DNA of 64,000 nt. Origin: Annulohypoxylon bovei var. microspora. Taxonomy: Eukaryota; Ascomycota; Sordariomycetes; Xylariales; Hypoxylaceae. Within the stretch, counting starts at the first letter, position 1, and each line of letters opens with the position of its first letter. The notes beneath the pieces were generated by a model. The model did no database searches. It had not been told where the DNA came from and was given only the letters and a program-made list of their open reading frames with translations. The DNA lies in the NCBI GenBank assembly GCA_022836615.1, contig MU405339.1, forward strand, positions 1 to 64,000. Reading direction: 5' to 3'. A program made the translations under genes and the position numbers. This document shows, one piece after another, positions 22,360 to 36,382 of the stretch.

Positions 22360-25300
22360 CTAATTATCTAGCCCGAACATTCGGCGCAGCGCTCCGAACT
22401 TCTTTTTCTTTTTCTGCCCCAGTCCCTCCACAGTCACGTTGTCTCGTTCGTCATCGTACGCGGCTGGAAGTCCCAAGCTCGTGCTCCGTCCACCGCTGGT
22501 ACCTGGCCTCTGGACGGCCGGTCCCGCGATGCCTTGATCGAGTAGGTTGCCCGCCGAATTCGATCGCTTCACACCTGCACTCTCGGCAGGCTCACCTAGA
22601 GGCCAGCTGTCGTTTCTTTTTATAGAACCACGTTTCTGCAGCTTTGGGCTAGATGGGTAATCGCCTCGGATGTCCCTTAGCTGCTCGCTGCTTCGCTCTA
22701 GCCTCGTGTCACGTCTAGCTGCGCTCTCTGAAAGTTCCGAGCGTTGGATCTTGCTTGCCGAGTCTGCCTTCTTGTTGCGTTTTAGTATTCCCATTAGGGA
22801 GCTTCGCCTTTCTTTACCTGATGCGGCAGGCGCCGATACGGACGTATTGAAACTGCCTCGGCCGGAGCGTGACCGGGTCAGTGTGCCGGTTCCAAGCGCT
22901 GCTGGATTCGAGCGTGGTAATCCTGCGCCACCGATAGGGGGCCGGGTTCGCGGGCTCTGCAAGGGACTGGGCATCTCGTCGTCACTGTCAGGCAGCTCTG
23001 GTGAATTCTCGTCTACTTCGGGCACAGGAGTAGATTTCCTAAAGCTGGCACCGCTTGCAGTGGAAGGTCGAAGAGTGCCTCTCGAGAGCGGACCATCTCG
23101 TGATGATGAACTAGGACGCACATTATCTTCGTCGCTTGAATCGTCAAAACGACTCCGGAACCCGGCAATTCCACCCTCGTCATCATCACTCGAGTCGCCG
23201 AAACGACTCGATCTCTTGGAATGCTTCGTACTGGGAGCTTTGCTCGACCGACCAAATGATGGGAAACGGATGGATGGAAGAGCTCTTTCTTGACTGGACA
23301 CGCTACCGGATCGTAAAGTATGACGCATCGCGGGTGCTGAAGTGCCACCTACAGCATTGCTTACTAAGCTGTGCTGGTATGAGGAACCTACCGGGGAAAG
23401 GGATCGTAAGCTGAACCGCCCGGAGCTCTTTTTTGCGTCTTGAATCTGGTGAGAAGATAACGGGCGCATAGAATTGCGAAAGCCAAAGCCTCCGTTGCGT
23501 GTAGCACGACTACGTTTAAAACTGCTGTCGCTTGCATCTGACCCGCGGCGTTGCAAAAGGAGCTCGCCGTTAGGCAACGAGCTTCCTACCCTATTAGTAG
23601 ATGGTATACGAGTAGCACTGGTAGCATTTTGATGTTGGGTTGGTTTCGGTGAGGTAGCTGTAGGCACTTCACGTTGCGCAGTTCGGCGTATGGCCGGTTG
23701 GCTAGTTTGATCTGCCCCAGCATGAGATCTCATTGTTTTTCGAATCCCATCTGTTTGCCCAGGCTTGTCTGCACGCAAAGACATCCGCATCCGCGATGAC
23801 GTTGGTTGCGAAGTAACGGGTTCAGGATTAGGCTGTGATCGAGGCCGAATCTTTTTAGATTTTTCTGACCTAACCGGTAAGATAGGCTCTACCACCGCTT
23901 TCGATGGCTGAGGTTTAGTTTCAACGGTTGCCTGCTGCTGCTGCTGCTGCTGCTGATGTTGTGTAGTTTTCTTTTTGTTACTATTTCTCCTCACAGGGTG
24001 TGGGACATCTTCCTCATCACCTTCGGTACCAGCCTCTTCCATTGCTTCACGCTCAAGCTGGTGTCTTTTCTCGGCTGTTAAGCTACGCCAAAATGCCTTT
24101 GCTAACTCCCAATCATCGCCCTGTGCTGGTTCTAGGAATCTGGTAGCAACTTCATGTTGCTCATTAGCCTGGGGTAGTTGTGGCACATCTACCTCCTTTG
24201 GTACATTTCTTAGTTTTTCAGGAAGTTGAGATGGTGTAATTTCGTTGATAGGCTTCTCAACAACAGCGTTCAAAGACATGAAACCGTCCCCTTCTATGTC
24301 AGAAAGGTCCTCATATGCATCGCTGTATATACTCGAGCTCGACTCATCTGCAGATCCATCATCTCCCGCATCTAGCGGAGTTGTCGTAGACAGTGTAGTT
24401 TGGGGTAGTGTTTCGGCCTGGACAGGGTGTATCACAGCTTTCGGTTCGAATATGGGAGACGGGGAAGGTGAAGTACCGACGGATGCCTCATTTTCGGGCT
24501 CATTTGACACATTGTGGGCATTACGAGTCGTTTCTGACCTATCAACTGGGAACCCGCCCGGAACATCAAAGTAGTGATTTTCTAGTGAGTTCGCGGTCGA
24601 AATGCTTTGCTCTGGAACCCTTGGGCTAGGTTGTATGATGGCAATTTCTGGAACTTCTTGTGGCATATGAATCTCTTTTGGCGCCCCTTCAGAGTCTGTA
24701 GGCTTTTCAAGAACGGTGGAATTGTTTTGAGAGTTATCCCTTGTCTCTAGTTGGGTGGTTTGTGTGCTAGGGATCTCCTCTGAATCACTCGCGCCCGTGA
24801 CACTATTAAGGAGGTCATCAGAATCAGAGCTTCCAATACTGTCTGAGATATAACCGCTTCCTTCGACTGAAGTCACGACTGGTGGTAATGGTTCTCTAAA
24901 CCTCGAAATATTTGGTGCGTTTCGCGAAGTTTGTACTTGAGAAAGGATCGAACCTATGGCCTGGTCGCTCGATTGTCCGATAGGTAGCTCTTCGGGCTTT
25001 CCTGTGTCATTAGGCCCACCTGAGGTAGATGGACGGAGTTCTGGCGAAGATGGTATTGCGGGTGAATAATTTGGCTCATGGGGCCGTACAAGTGGCCGCT
25101 CTCCCGTCTCTCTCGTTTTCTTCTCCCTAATACTACCGAAGCTTGGTAACGCCGGACGCGGCTTCATGATTTCGTCATCGTCGAGGGTAAACTCTCTCCT
25201 TTTACTCCGCCCGATGTTGCTGTACCATGGTCGCTTGACTTGCTGTGGACTTGGTGGAGCAGAGTCATCTGAATCTCCAGCTGAAGCTGATTCCCCTACT

Positions 25301-27465
25301 ACTGTGGCCATGGTGCGGTCGTCGAAACTAACGCGAACCGATTTCTTACGTGGCACTGTAGTTTCGTCTTGCTGGTGTGGAGATGCGCCACGAGATTCTG
25401 ACATATCTGAGCTTTTATCTGACGGTGACACTTCTCTGCGTGTTGGACTAGTACGCTTGAGAGCCGACTTTATAGGCGACGCCGACCTTGGTAAAGGAGT
25501 GTGACGCACAGCGAGGTTGTCTGAAGGAGTTGCCGAAAAATGGGCTTGACGAGCTGGGCTATTCGAATTAGATCGTCGCAAACTGCCCCCCTCCCTAGAT
25601 AGTTCGAGAACCGGTTTATTTCCAATGATAGAAGTCTTTTTCTCTGTCGCAATTTCATTGGGAGTCTTTGTTTGTTTAAGTTGATCATTAGATGTATGCT
25701 GGTTAGCAGCCTCTCCGGTCTCTTGGATCAGAAGTTGGGTATTTTCAGGTTGCTCAAAAATAGATTGCCTTGTCGGCACTGAATCTAGTGCATTTATGAC
25801 TTTCTGAGATGACCGAGGGCTATCATTAACGTCCTGGGATATTTCCTTAGGTTCTTGTACTGCAGCTGGCTTTTGTATTAAAATGCGATTAACTGGGGAG
25901 CTTGTACTCGGGTCGTGGGGAGTAGACTGAGACGGAGGTGGGTTCCTTGACTTCTGCGTGTCTCGTGGTTGGAGCGACTGATTTCTCTGAAACTCCTCTT
26001 GTTGCTGCTTTGGTTGTCCCGATGTTGTGATAATAGCCTTTACTGCGGGTTCCTCTAATATCTGTGACTCCTCCTTCGTCGGCGACGCTTCGATGACTGG
26101 TTGTTCTCGTTTTGGCAAGGCGCGCTCACCCGCATCAGTGTCTACGGCAGTACCCCTGATTCTTGCAACTGTTCCCTTTGGTAAGTGACCACCTTCTTTC
26201 TGAATCCCGCTCTGTTTCTTCTTTCTCGGCTGTTTCTCCGTCGCCTCCTTAGCATGATGTTCAGCATTATCTACTGTTGTCCTTGGAACCATCCTCCTAG
26301 AGTTTCGATCATAGACCATTTGCTGATCGGACTTGCCGCTCCCGATCGAAGACATGGAGGCTCTATTCGATCTCGGTGGCGAAGCGGGCGCTCGCGGAGC
26401 TGGACCGGGAAACTGTGGTGCTTGAGCAGAGCTAGGGGACGCCGGTGGTGACTGGGCGCGAAAAGCGGTTGGGTACGAGAAGTTCACCAAGGAGCTTCTA
26501 CTATCCGGCCTCTGGGTAGTAGGAGCAGTGGCTTGAGGTTTCTGAAGTTGAGGCTTGTTGTTTTTCATCGGCGCATCGGATGTCCTAACATTACTCGGGT
26601 CGCCTGACGGTTCAGTATACCATGATGAATGTCCAACCTTGATCTTCTGTGATGCGGTTCGGAAAGCTTGCATCCCTACCCCTGACGAAGCGACGCTCGC
26701 GGATTTCTTATGACCTGCAGGTATTTGTGGGACTGGAGGATGTTGTTCCGGCGTGTGTATCGAACCAGTTCGATGAGGTGAGGGACTTCGAAAAGAACGC
26801 TCCGTCATGCTTCCCGAGCTACCCTTCCTCTGAAGTTGCGCAGTCGGACGCGAACCCGAGGCACCCGTACTGGCGCTACCTACCGAGGATACCGAATTAC
26901 TTCGACGCATCGTCCGTTTCGTTTGAACCTCTCCTACGTTTGTCGGCGTGTGAGGACGCGCTCGTAGTGCTGCCGCAGCAGCAGCTGACGAGAGCGACCT
27001 ATTAGGCCTTTGGTTTGAGGCAGACATGAAGGCGGTTGCGGCAGCGGATGCAGCATTTGGGTTTGCGGTCGCAGAATTTAAATGCTGAGAGGGAAATAAA
27101 TATTTATTAGTATTTTGAGATGCGCACTAAAAGCAAAGACAAAGCATGATGGTAATGGTAATGGTAATGGTAATGGTAATGGATTAAGATTATCGTCATT
27201 ATTAGTGAATCGTCTGTCCAACCTAATGGAGGAACCCGCGCTTCATACCAACCAACCACGAAGCACCCTGAAAGACATTCACACTAGTGCTGGTAGAGGA
27301 TAAAGAAGCACGACTCGTGTAGTGGTAGGTAGTGGTGTAATTGGGATATAAAACTCTAAGACAATGGAATGCGATCCATGGATGGGTCGAGGCAACTTAG
27401 AGACTTGTCTTGAGGGTCAAACTTACAGGGTTTGGCGGCCGATGCCTTCGCGAGTTGCCAAACAT
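22360..27465 (-). CDS. Very long disordered Ser/Pro-rich protein, candidate eisosome SEG-like
   Basis: Exon 1 is 27465-27427 (13 codons, MFGNSRRHRPPNP). A 342-bp intron with a GTAAGT donor follows, then exon 2, 27084-22360, for 1587 residues in total. Exon 1 is supported because its join to HLNSATANPNAASAAATAF stays in frame and continues the Asn/Ala-rich lead to SSAAAAAALRARPHTPT. The body is Ser/Pro/Glu-rich and mostly disordered, with a Gln run at about 23938-23958, an acidic SIYSDAYEDLSDIEGDG block, a helical DDWELAKAFWRSLTAEKRH block and a basic end KKKKKFGALRRMFGLDN. Layout and end motif recall fungal SEG/SLE-type eisosome organisers at the plasma membrane, but this is pattern memory and not proven. 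The intron holds a (GGTAAT)n tract on the plus strand at about 27151-27182. Confidence 0.75.
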
Positions 27466-29160
27466 CTTGACTGGATGACTGGATCACTCGCAGGCTCTAG
27501 GCCTGGTTTATCGACTATAATAGAGACCGCATGGAATACGATTATTAATTATTGCGCAGTATATGTGTTTGGTATAATGGAGTTTGAACGTGCTTTTGCG
27601 TGGATGAACGCGGGAAATAAGCGATAGAGGCTTGGAATGAGATTTACCGGCGCGATGGAACAAAAAAGACTTTTGGAGCTTCTCAGGAACGGGGATTAGA
27701 AGTTTAAAGTTAATGTATCGATGTATGATGACAACACCCCAGCGAAGTGACTAAGCCACGCTAATAATCACTAGCTATTATTACCTAAATTAATGATAAA
27801 ATGCATAGTCCACTCTTCTACTTCCTATTATGTCTCTATTGCATCTGAGATACCTGGATACTTACTTATGTCGCCAACATTGAACCTCGTGGGACCATTA
27901 AGATCCTAGAAAGGACTCGATTCGATATGTGATATCCAATAGATTGGTCGTATGACGATGCTGCCTCTAAAGTCTTTCACATAGACATGTCTCCTTGATG
28001 CTGTCAGATTATAAGTCTATGCATAACTAGTGCACACATTGGAATATGAAACTATTGGATTTATACATACTTAATGTATGTAAGTATTATGCGCTTGTCA
28101 ACGTGGGCTGCGTGGACGGCGGGACCTAATTTCAAACTGAAAAAGGCTCGGTCTCCCATGACGTCATATGAATGGACAACGCGATTATACGTAGATGCAA
28201 GATACGTGTACCTACCATTACCTATCCAACGAAACGTTCTTGTTATAGAAATGAGGGCTCCTTTATTCTCGAGACTTCAATGACTGGACTGGATAACCTC
28301 AAACACCTATGGTTCCTGGCAGAGTGCTTTACATAGTACGCGTGTATGTAGGTACATATGTAGGTACCGTTTCATGTCACGCATCCCTAAGTATGTATGT
28401 ATGTACCTACCTACCTACCTATCTACGTATTAGCTTATGTAAGATAGGGGAGACTATATGTAGGTATAAGACATGTGCACTATTCATTCTATTTCGATTA
28501 TGGTGCCTTCAATGTTATCATGAAGATTTGGTTTTCACTCGAGCGATTTCACTGTTAATGGTATCCACTGGTTGATTGCGGTTCAAGGTAATGCGACTAT
28601 GTAAGAGCACAATGTGGAGTAGAAAGTATATGCATGTGAGGTCAATGCTGTCTATGATCTATTTGGTCTAAACCTCAAGGGAGCTCTATCAATGAGACTG
28701 CCCGAGGGGAATGCTGATCATAGCACTCACAGTGCAATTATCTTAATACTCCACATGCGCTAGTATCGAATTCTAATAGTAACCACTGACCTCCAACCTC
28801 CAACCTTGAGATTGTCCGCCAATTCTAACCTATAAGGTTGATTCGTTCCCTGTCACGACCAACAGCAGTCTCAAGATTGGGATAGAACGAATGAGCCGAG
28901 TCGAGATTATAGAACAGGGCTTGTGGACTGGTAGTTCTAGGACCGCGAATGAGACAAGGGTTGAATTGAACGGATGAGAAACGATGCCTGTGATACAAAT
29001 AGACTTCGGATGAGGCATTGTATCGAGGTTACGAGGAGCCCCAGGGACTTGCCGAAAAAAACCGTTCCGGATATGCAATGAGAGTAGGGAGAACGATGCA
29101 CAAGATCAATGCTATGATACCGAATATCCCGACCAATCCAAGGTGGGAGCAACATATCGG
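27466..29160. other. Intergenic, microsatellite only
   Basis: 1.7 kb between the 5' end of the long disordered-protein gene and the 3' end of the next minus-strand gene. GTAT and CTAC tetranucleotide runs lie at about 28390-28420. No gene recognised. Confidence 0.5.
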
Positions 29161-31077
29161 TCAATAACCGCCATGCTTCACTTTGGATTCTACTCGAGAG
29201 CCGCCTCTGCCCCCGCGTGGATGTGCAAGGGGAGGAACCGCACCCAGCGGCTCTGTCTCTGGGCCGTGGTCTTCATAGCGATCCTCAGAGTCGTAACCTA
29301 GTTCCTCCTGATCTTCCTCGTGGATTTGGCGTTGGTCTAGAGCTTGATCCTCATCGTGATCATCCGGCATGGGTGGATGTTGGGGTCCTTGCTGTCCGGA
29401 GGACGATGCCGTGTGACGGTCCGCGGGGGTTGAATTGTTCTTGGCAGGTGACTTGTTCGCTTTCTTGCCCTTACGTGACTTCATCTTTGCTTTCTCTAGT
29501 AATCGACGGCGTTCTGCTTCCTCTCGACGGCGACGGCGATCTTTGATCTCGTACTGTCGGATCAAAGCTTCCGGGGCGCGGCCGAAGATGCGCTCATACT
29601 CACAAAATTCGCATATCCAGATGTCCTCTGCCGCCGGTGGGTGATGGAAATTCTGAAAGGCTGTTTCTCGGCGGCGTTGTTTAGCTGCCTGTACAAGTGA
29701 ATTGCCACGACGCTTCGATTTCTTCGGGGCGGTGCTCGCTTGGTTTGCTCCTCTAACCGCTTCGCTGCCTGTCGCATTGGTTCCTGGTTGCAAATCTCCC
29801 GATCCAGCCGAAGATGCTGCCGAGCCATTGGGAACGGAGCCTGCAACACCCATAGATCCCATTGTTGACATTGTGCGTGATGATCGATTGAGAGGATGGG
29901 AGGTTCTAACGTTGGGGGGCGCTGGGTCTGACCCTGGCCAAGAGACGGGATTCTGCGAATCAAACGTGAAGGTGAACTGTGCTGATGATGTAGGACTAGC
30001 CTTTGTCGAAGTTTCTTGTTGCAGGAGACTGATGTTTTCTTGACCCTGCGGCACTTGAAGCTTCTCGGCGCTCGCGATAGCACTGGAGATAATACCGGAA
30101 TTCTCTGCTAAAATGTAATGATAGAATCAGTGACTAAACTTGTTGAATAGGGAGGTGTTGTAAATGTTATTGTTGTTGTTTTGTTGTTGTTGTTTTTATT
30201 TGTCCAGAAACGGTTGTTAAAAGTATGCCGATTTACTAAACAGCGATAAAAAATTTGGGATTGAAAGTTTCAAGCATCTTAACTTACCAGCAGGCGGCGA
30301 GGGATACTGGATACCGCCAGGCCTAAGTTTATTAGAGTTCCGGTTGCCCCAGTTGCTGTTAGGATCCGATAAGGCTCTCAGTGGGCTCCTGCCGTTTCGT
30401 GTTCGACCGTACCTGCCTCTACCAGGACCGGAAATACCTTGACCACCCGCGATAGCACCTCCCGATTGATAATAAGGCGTAGAAGTTACCCCCGATGCAT
30501 CTAAAGATCCGTCGTCGCCCGCTGACGTAGGTGATGATACTCCTAGTGCACCTAGATCGTTAAGTACGTGAGTTCCATTCAAGATTGTTTCACCAGCAGT
30601 CGGGATCTTTCTTTTCTTCTTGTTATTGCTATTTTCAAATGAATCGTAGCCGTCCGCAGAAGATGCAGTTGAAGGTGGGGGTTGCGGATTCGGTTGTCGA
30701 GGCTGACTCTGCCGTAGCGGGGCACGAACCGCATGTCCCGGCGAATCGTGGAGGGGTCGCGAGATGAGAGCTCTGCGTGCTTGCCCGATCAATGAGTCAT
30801 CTTGTTCAATACCTAAACCATTCCTACGCGCGCCGGCTTCTTGTCCCAATTCCGCAGCATTTTCTCGATGTGCCACATTCGGAGGACCTACTCCTAGCGA
30901 AACCAAATCTTCCTTGGAATTATACGGATATACAAACAGGGGAGCTGTGGTCTGAGATGCAGGTGGATACTGGATACTATCAGCAACATCAGGTGAAAGT
31001 CGTTCGCGCAGTCGGCGTTTCGGGAGAGGTCGAATGGGCCGGTCCGGGAATAGCGATGAAGCGGATTCGGGTGACAT
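29161..31077 (-). CDS. Conserved fungal protein of unknown function, single CxxC and charged helix
   Basis: Two exons, 31077-30288 and 30107-29161, with a 180-bp intron (donor GTAAGT), give 578 residues. The ATG at 31077 (CAGAAAATGTC) opens MSPESASSLFPDRPIRPLPKRRLRERL, a conserved-looking basic lead, so I prefer it to the upstream in-frame ATG at 31215. The middle is low complexity. After the splice come NSGIISSAIASAEK, then WICEFCEYERIFGRAPEALIRQYEIKDRRRR, which runs into a long Arg/Glu/Lys helix and an acidic tail. The single CxxC may bind metal only with a partner. The acceptor is a tandem TAG-CAG, so one Ala may be included or skipped. No function is known to me. Confidence 0.75.
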
Positions 31078-33676
31078 ATTTTCTGAATGACCTGCTCCGA
31101 GGCAAGGGCGCAAGAGGGTTAGCCATACTGCCTTGACCAAAGATACGAAGCAGGAAGTCATGGCGACAAAAGAAACATGGAATGGTCCTCGACGTGAATG
31201 GGATTGCGTTTGCAAAGATCAGGTTGCCAGCATGATTTATTTGTTTTCCCTGCAGCAATGCGAAATGATGAAGAGGCAGTGAGAGGCAATTCCCAAAACC
31301 ACAAAAATCGGATCCAACCAGCTGTTCTCGCAAGCCGACAAGTGGCATTGGGCATCTTCTTTAATTCAAGATATTCCACACTGGGAAGACATACCCATCA
31401 CATCCCGTTATTACAATCGTAACACCGACAGCCCAGCTGCCTCTTTAAAGGGGATCTCGCTCGTCACGTCTACTTGGAGCAAATGTGGATTATTTGCGCT
31501 GGTGATACTATCGTACGGTGGATCGAAACGGGTTCGGAGACGGCGAGGACACAGTTTCGTAATTCAGCTTGTCGAAGAGACCTTCTCCTTTTTCTACATA
31601 TTTAGTGGCCACATTAACACAAAAACTCTCCAAATTGCAGTTAATTCTATTGAAAGCAGTTATTTAATTCTAAGCAGGAAGTGCTACTTAGCCCTCTCGG
31701 CAAGGGTAGCACTACTAAGTGAAAGCAGAAAACACTCAAGACGTGGTCTGGACATACAGAAATGGTAGCCTTGGCCCGCGGAGTCGGTTTGAAGGTTGAG
31801 GTTGTTGTTGTTGTTGGTGGTGGGCTTAGATGACCAATGCAACCCACGACAACTCCGAGACGTCCAGTATTCAAGATACTCTCCTTTCTGGTGGGATAAT
31901 CGGCACAGAAATAGGGATACGATATGGATCGTCTTGGTGCAAGCAGAGAAGAAATCTTATTGTCGAGACAATTGTATGCAAAGACTTTAAAGACGTTACC
32001 AGAAACAAATGCGAAGAAGTTTGGGTTTTAGTTGTAGTGAGGATGAGAAAGAATTAGAATGGATGTTCCCTAATAAGTCTCGGCAAGGTTGAGTAAAGTG
32101 GCAGGTACATACGGCCTGGAAGGTAAGAAGATCAGTTGTGCTAGTTGTGCTGGCGATATGTAATTGATTGAGGGATGGCAATGGAAGCCCAGTGCCCGCG
32201 GTGCCACAGAAAAGGGTACGACACATGTAACTGTACGAAATACAAGGGCCAATCAACCCTGAATTTACCCCATTAGTAATATCAGTCAGGTACCAAGTAC
32301 ATACGTAACCAGGCATAACCACCTAACACTGAATGTTGAATAGGAGTCAGATTGGCTGAAATCTTATGCAGGCACTGTATTTGCCCTCCACCACATGACA
32401 TAATTGTATACTGTACCTACTGTACCTACCTATGAAGGTAAGGTTCTTCAATGTTCTTCCAAATCTAATTCGAAATTGTCCTAAAATATTTTAGTCTTCT
32501 TCTGCTATTCAACCATCCAACTCACCAAATGTTGGAAAGTCCATTTGTCCTAACATACCTACCTAGGTGAAGCCACAACGCATAACGGAATCTAGTGGGA
32601 TGACTGCCTCCTATTAATTAATCCCAAACCTCCGGAGCAATATGTATTGTATTCTATCGGGCTCTTGTACCGGATGCCATTGCTGGCGTGTGACCAATAA
32701 CACGGTCATCATCAATGATCACATCCACCTACTGCTAGGTGAGGCAGGTGAGGTAGGTACCAATTTCAATAGTATTTCAATATTTCAATATCCCAGATGT
32801 ATTACATAAGTAATCTGCATGTGGTGGGAATTACCTAGGTATCGATACCTAAAAACCATCCAAACGCAATGGATATTCCACTCGGGCAAAATACGGTACG
32901 AATAAGTCAAAATGAAAACTGTGCCCCGCGCTTCACCTAGTGCTAAGCAAAGCACCTAAGCAAAAAAAAAAAAAGAGGAAAGATTGGAAAGAACGGACCG
33001 ATGGAACCCCGATACACAGCAGACCCATAGCAGCCCGGATCAATTGGAGATCAAAGCTAAGAATTAACCCGAAAAAGAAAAAAAGAAGGAACCAGCTGCC
33101 GGGGGACCCTGTTCAGAGTTTAGACTGGTGGATGGTCGCTGGTCGCGCGAGTCCTCTGCCCGCGCCGAGCGAGGGCCAAGCTAGGAACAATACCTAAATA
33201 CTTTCTAGTAACAATGTTGCTACTGCTACTTGCTGCTCTCTCTCTCTCCAAAAAAGTGACACTCTTGTTCGCCTTCACCAACACTACCTCTTTACTCTTC
33301 CCCTCTATTATCTTCCATTCTTTGAGCTGCCGCAACTTTTTCGAATATCGAATTCAGTCATGATAGACCTGGAGGTATACCTGCAAGCTTCTTATCCTCT
33401 CTACTCTGACCTCGCGTAGCCAGAATTCTCCTCACGAAGCTCCTCTGCGGTCGCCTAGCACCCGTCTCTGGTCTTCTCACCCTCATCCAACCACCTCCGC
33501 TTCTTCTACTCTTTGTCGCGACCAATCACTTTACAACCTACCATATTCTCTACTCAGAATTAAGAGATTCCTTCCCAATTTCATCCTCTACCAAAACTGC
33601 CCTCTTGTTTATCCACTCTTCCTTCTGCAAAACCCCTCCTCGGTCTCATTTCGACTAGTCGCCTACGCTACAAGCG
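31078..33676. other. Intergenic / long 5' flank of Cti6 gene
   Basis: 2.6 kb without a supported gene. It holds a GTT repeat at about 31800-31820 and, from about 33200 to 33660, a pyrimidine-rich, CT-tract leader typical of the 5' untranslated region of an expressed fungal gene. Small frames at 31198-32322 and 32940-33335 show no signature. Confidence 0.5.
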
Positions 33677-35845
33677 ATGGCCGGTGCTTCTCCGACTAGA
33701 CGCTCTTCTCGCGCGCGAACTACTCAATCCCAATCGAACAATTCCTCAAGTGCGTCCAGTGCATCTGGCCGTGTCGAGCGAAGCACAAGAGCGTTTACCA
33801 AGACCGGATCTCCTCAAAAATCGACAGGCAGTGGGTCTCTGTCTTCAGAACCACCCGAGGATTCCACCACCATAGCCAACGACGACACTATCCTACGCAG
33901 ACGAAGCACGCGCGGCAAAGACGACGAACGCGAAAAACAAACCAAAGTAGAATTACTCGACATGGCACATATTGGCGACGAGATTCAAGAGGAGGACGAG
34001 GCCGTCCGCTGCATTTGCGGCCACGACGAATACCCGGGACCACCTCCCTTCGACGAGGACTCGAAGCATACATTAAAAGATGCAATTGATCATGAAAGAA
34101 TCTTCGCTATCGAGGTCACAGACGACATGGCCGGCTTTTTCGTACAATGCGAGTTTTGCAATACATGGCAACACGGCGCTTGCGTAGGCTTTACTGAAGA
34201 GTCTAATCCCGAAGATATTCAGTACTTTTGCGAAAGGTGCAGAAAGGACCTACATAAAATATTTACAGCGAGCAATGGGTGAGTCTCATCGTCGAGTCCT
34301 AGGGGTTGATTGATGCAGGTCTTTTTTGGGTGGTTTTTCAGCTGCTGCGGCGGAGTTGCTGACGGTCGCGCCTTTGCCGATCATGCCTCTCCAACTGTGT
34401 CTTCTCCCTTTCACAGATTCAACTTCCCCGTTATCAACTCGACCGCAATTTAATATACTAATAATATGTCACCCAGACAAAAATATTCAATATTTCTCCC
34501 CATCCACCGAACCTCACGAGCCGCTTCGCGAGCCACTTCCACGGCTAAGGATGGTGCGCAATCTCCTAAAGGTACTTCTACCAAAAGCTCACGCTCTGCA
34601 GCAGCAGCAGCAGCAGCCGCCGCGCACATGTCAAAGCGGCGCTCTACCATGAACAGCCGAGATGCTGCTTATGATGAAGAGGAACAGCTGCGACGGGCAA
34701 TTGAAGCGAGCAAAGAAGACGCAGCTCCCGATGTCGCAGATGGTCCGCCAAGACGCCCAAAACGAGGCAGAGATGACAGCGAAGAGTATGCACCCGATAC
34801 GAATAAAAAAGCCCATGACATCGACTCACTAGTATATAGGAAAGTCGAGGGTGTCAAGCGACAGCGAACAAATTCCAAATCCCCCTCTCCGAACACCGAA
34901 AGACCTCAATCTATTCCTCTCGAAGATTCTGACGATGAGTCGGGCATTCGAAACGGGTCATCTAAGAAATCCCGAAACGCTGCTCGAAATCAGCGCGAAA
35001 AAGCTGAGAGAGATGAACGTCGTGAAGAGCAAGAACGAAAACGGGCTGAAGCCGCTAACAAACGAAAGGGCCGTGCTGAACGCCGGCGAGCTGATGGTAA
35101 TATTCTCAATGGTGTCTTGAGAAGCGCAATAAGAAGCTAACCTAGATATATAGACTCTGACCCCTCTGAAGAAATACCTTTATCAGTTCGCTCGGCAGCA
35201 AATAGGACAACAGAATCGGCGCAGCCCCCAGACCCTCCTGTATCGTCGCAACCTGTTCCAGACACACCTCCCGCCGCTCTAGTTCCAACACATTCACACA
35301 AGAAAAAGGCAACCAACCAGAAGAAGAAAGGAAGAAATCAGTATACAAAGGACCGTGATAATCGTGACCATGACGAATCGCCGGCGAGGTCAGTGTCGCG
35401 TGATATCACAAGAAACGCCGACGAAAATGGAACATCTCATTCGAAATCCTTGGGCCAGGAAACCACAAGCAGGCATAGCAAGTCGAAAGGTGGCCTTCCT
35501 TCTAGGGTCACCATGACAGATATGAAAAGACGTGCCAATAACATCTTAGAATACATCACCAGAACACAGGTCGAGCTGGTGAGCGAACCATTATCAGAGC
35601 CAGTCGCCGACTCCCAGCCAAACAATGCTAGTAACGGATCCATCAACGGAGTCCCTTCAATTAAAGTCAACGGCGATAGCGGCAAGAAACCAGAGGATAC
35701 CCATACAACCTCGAACGGGTCGACAAGCAACGGGACTACTAATAATGTCTTGGCACTAAGGGAATTCAAGGAGATGTCTTGTATCGAAATGATGGACGTC
35801 TTGACTCGAGATTTAGTAAAGTGGCAACATGAGTTCTTGCCTTGA
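33677..35845 (+). CDS. PHD-finger protein, Cti6-like subunit of the Rpd3L histone deacetylase complex
   Basis: Three exons (33677-34278, 34477-35096, 35154-35845) encode 637 residues. A PHD finger with C4HC3 spacing is visible: C112 and C114, then after a long insert C158, C161, H166, C169, C185 and C188. The wide gap between the first CxC and CEFC, with aromatic residues in NTWQHGACVGF, is characteristic of the Cti6 group, which reads methylated H3K4. The C-terminal region has a long Lys/Arg/Glu helix, then DMKRRANNILEYITRTQVEL and FKEMSCIEMMDVLTRDLVKW, the conserved tail thought to contact the complex. An Ala run (about 34597-34626) and an AYDEEEQLRRAIEASKED ubiquitin-interacting-like segment lie between. 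Confidence 0.85.
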
Positions 35846-36382
35846 CGCAACTCTTCCCACTTCCATATTAAAGGATCTACTAGGCGTTTCACGGTTGGCT
35901 TTCCGTGTCAGGCTTATATCCATCTACATCGGTCGGCGTTATCCTCCGCAGTTGAGGAATTAAGGGGTGTTTTATTTTTCAGAGACAAAAAAGTTCATAT
36001 TGGGGTTTTGTGTCTAGAGTCGGCTGTGCTAACGAAAAGTCGAGTGGGTTGATTGGGGGAGTTGTCGGGCTTCGAAGGGCACAGGTCTGCAGTATCTGGA
36101 AAGGGACTCCCGTTCTTGGAGTGGGCTATGATTTCTATTATTTACCGGCGCGCTGCTGTATCTACCATATACCCCGATATCTATATCCACCTGGCGCAGT
36201 GCCAGTGTAAATATTAGGTACACACATAATGTACAATGCCAATATGATTTAACCAATACTGGCATGGATATTTGTCTGCGTATCTCTTCCCTCCTTCTTC
36301 GGATCTAACACAAATATGGTTCTATACTTGATCCTCAGCTTGGTGCTCATATCTTACCTACCTACCTACATATCTAAAGCGA
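35846..36382. other. Convergent spacer, no gene seen
   Basis: 537 bp between two convergent genes, with a TACC microsatellite at 36354-36370. This is the 3' flanks of both genes; nothing else seen. Confidence 0.5.
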
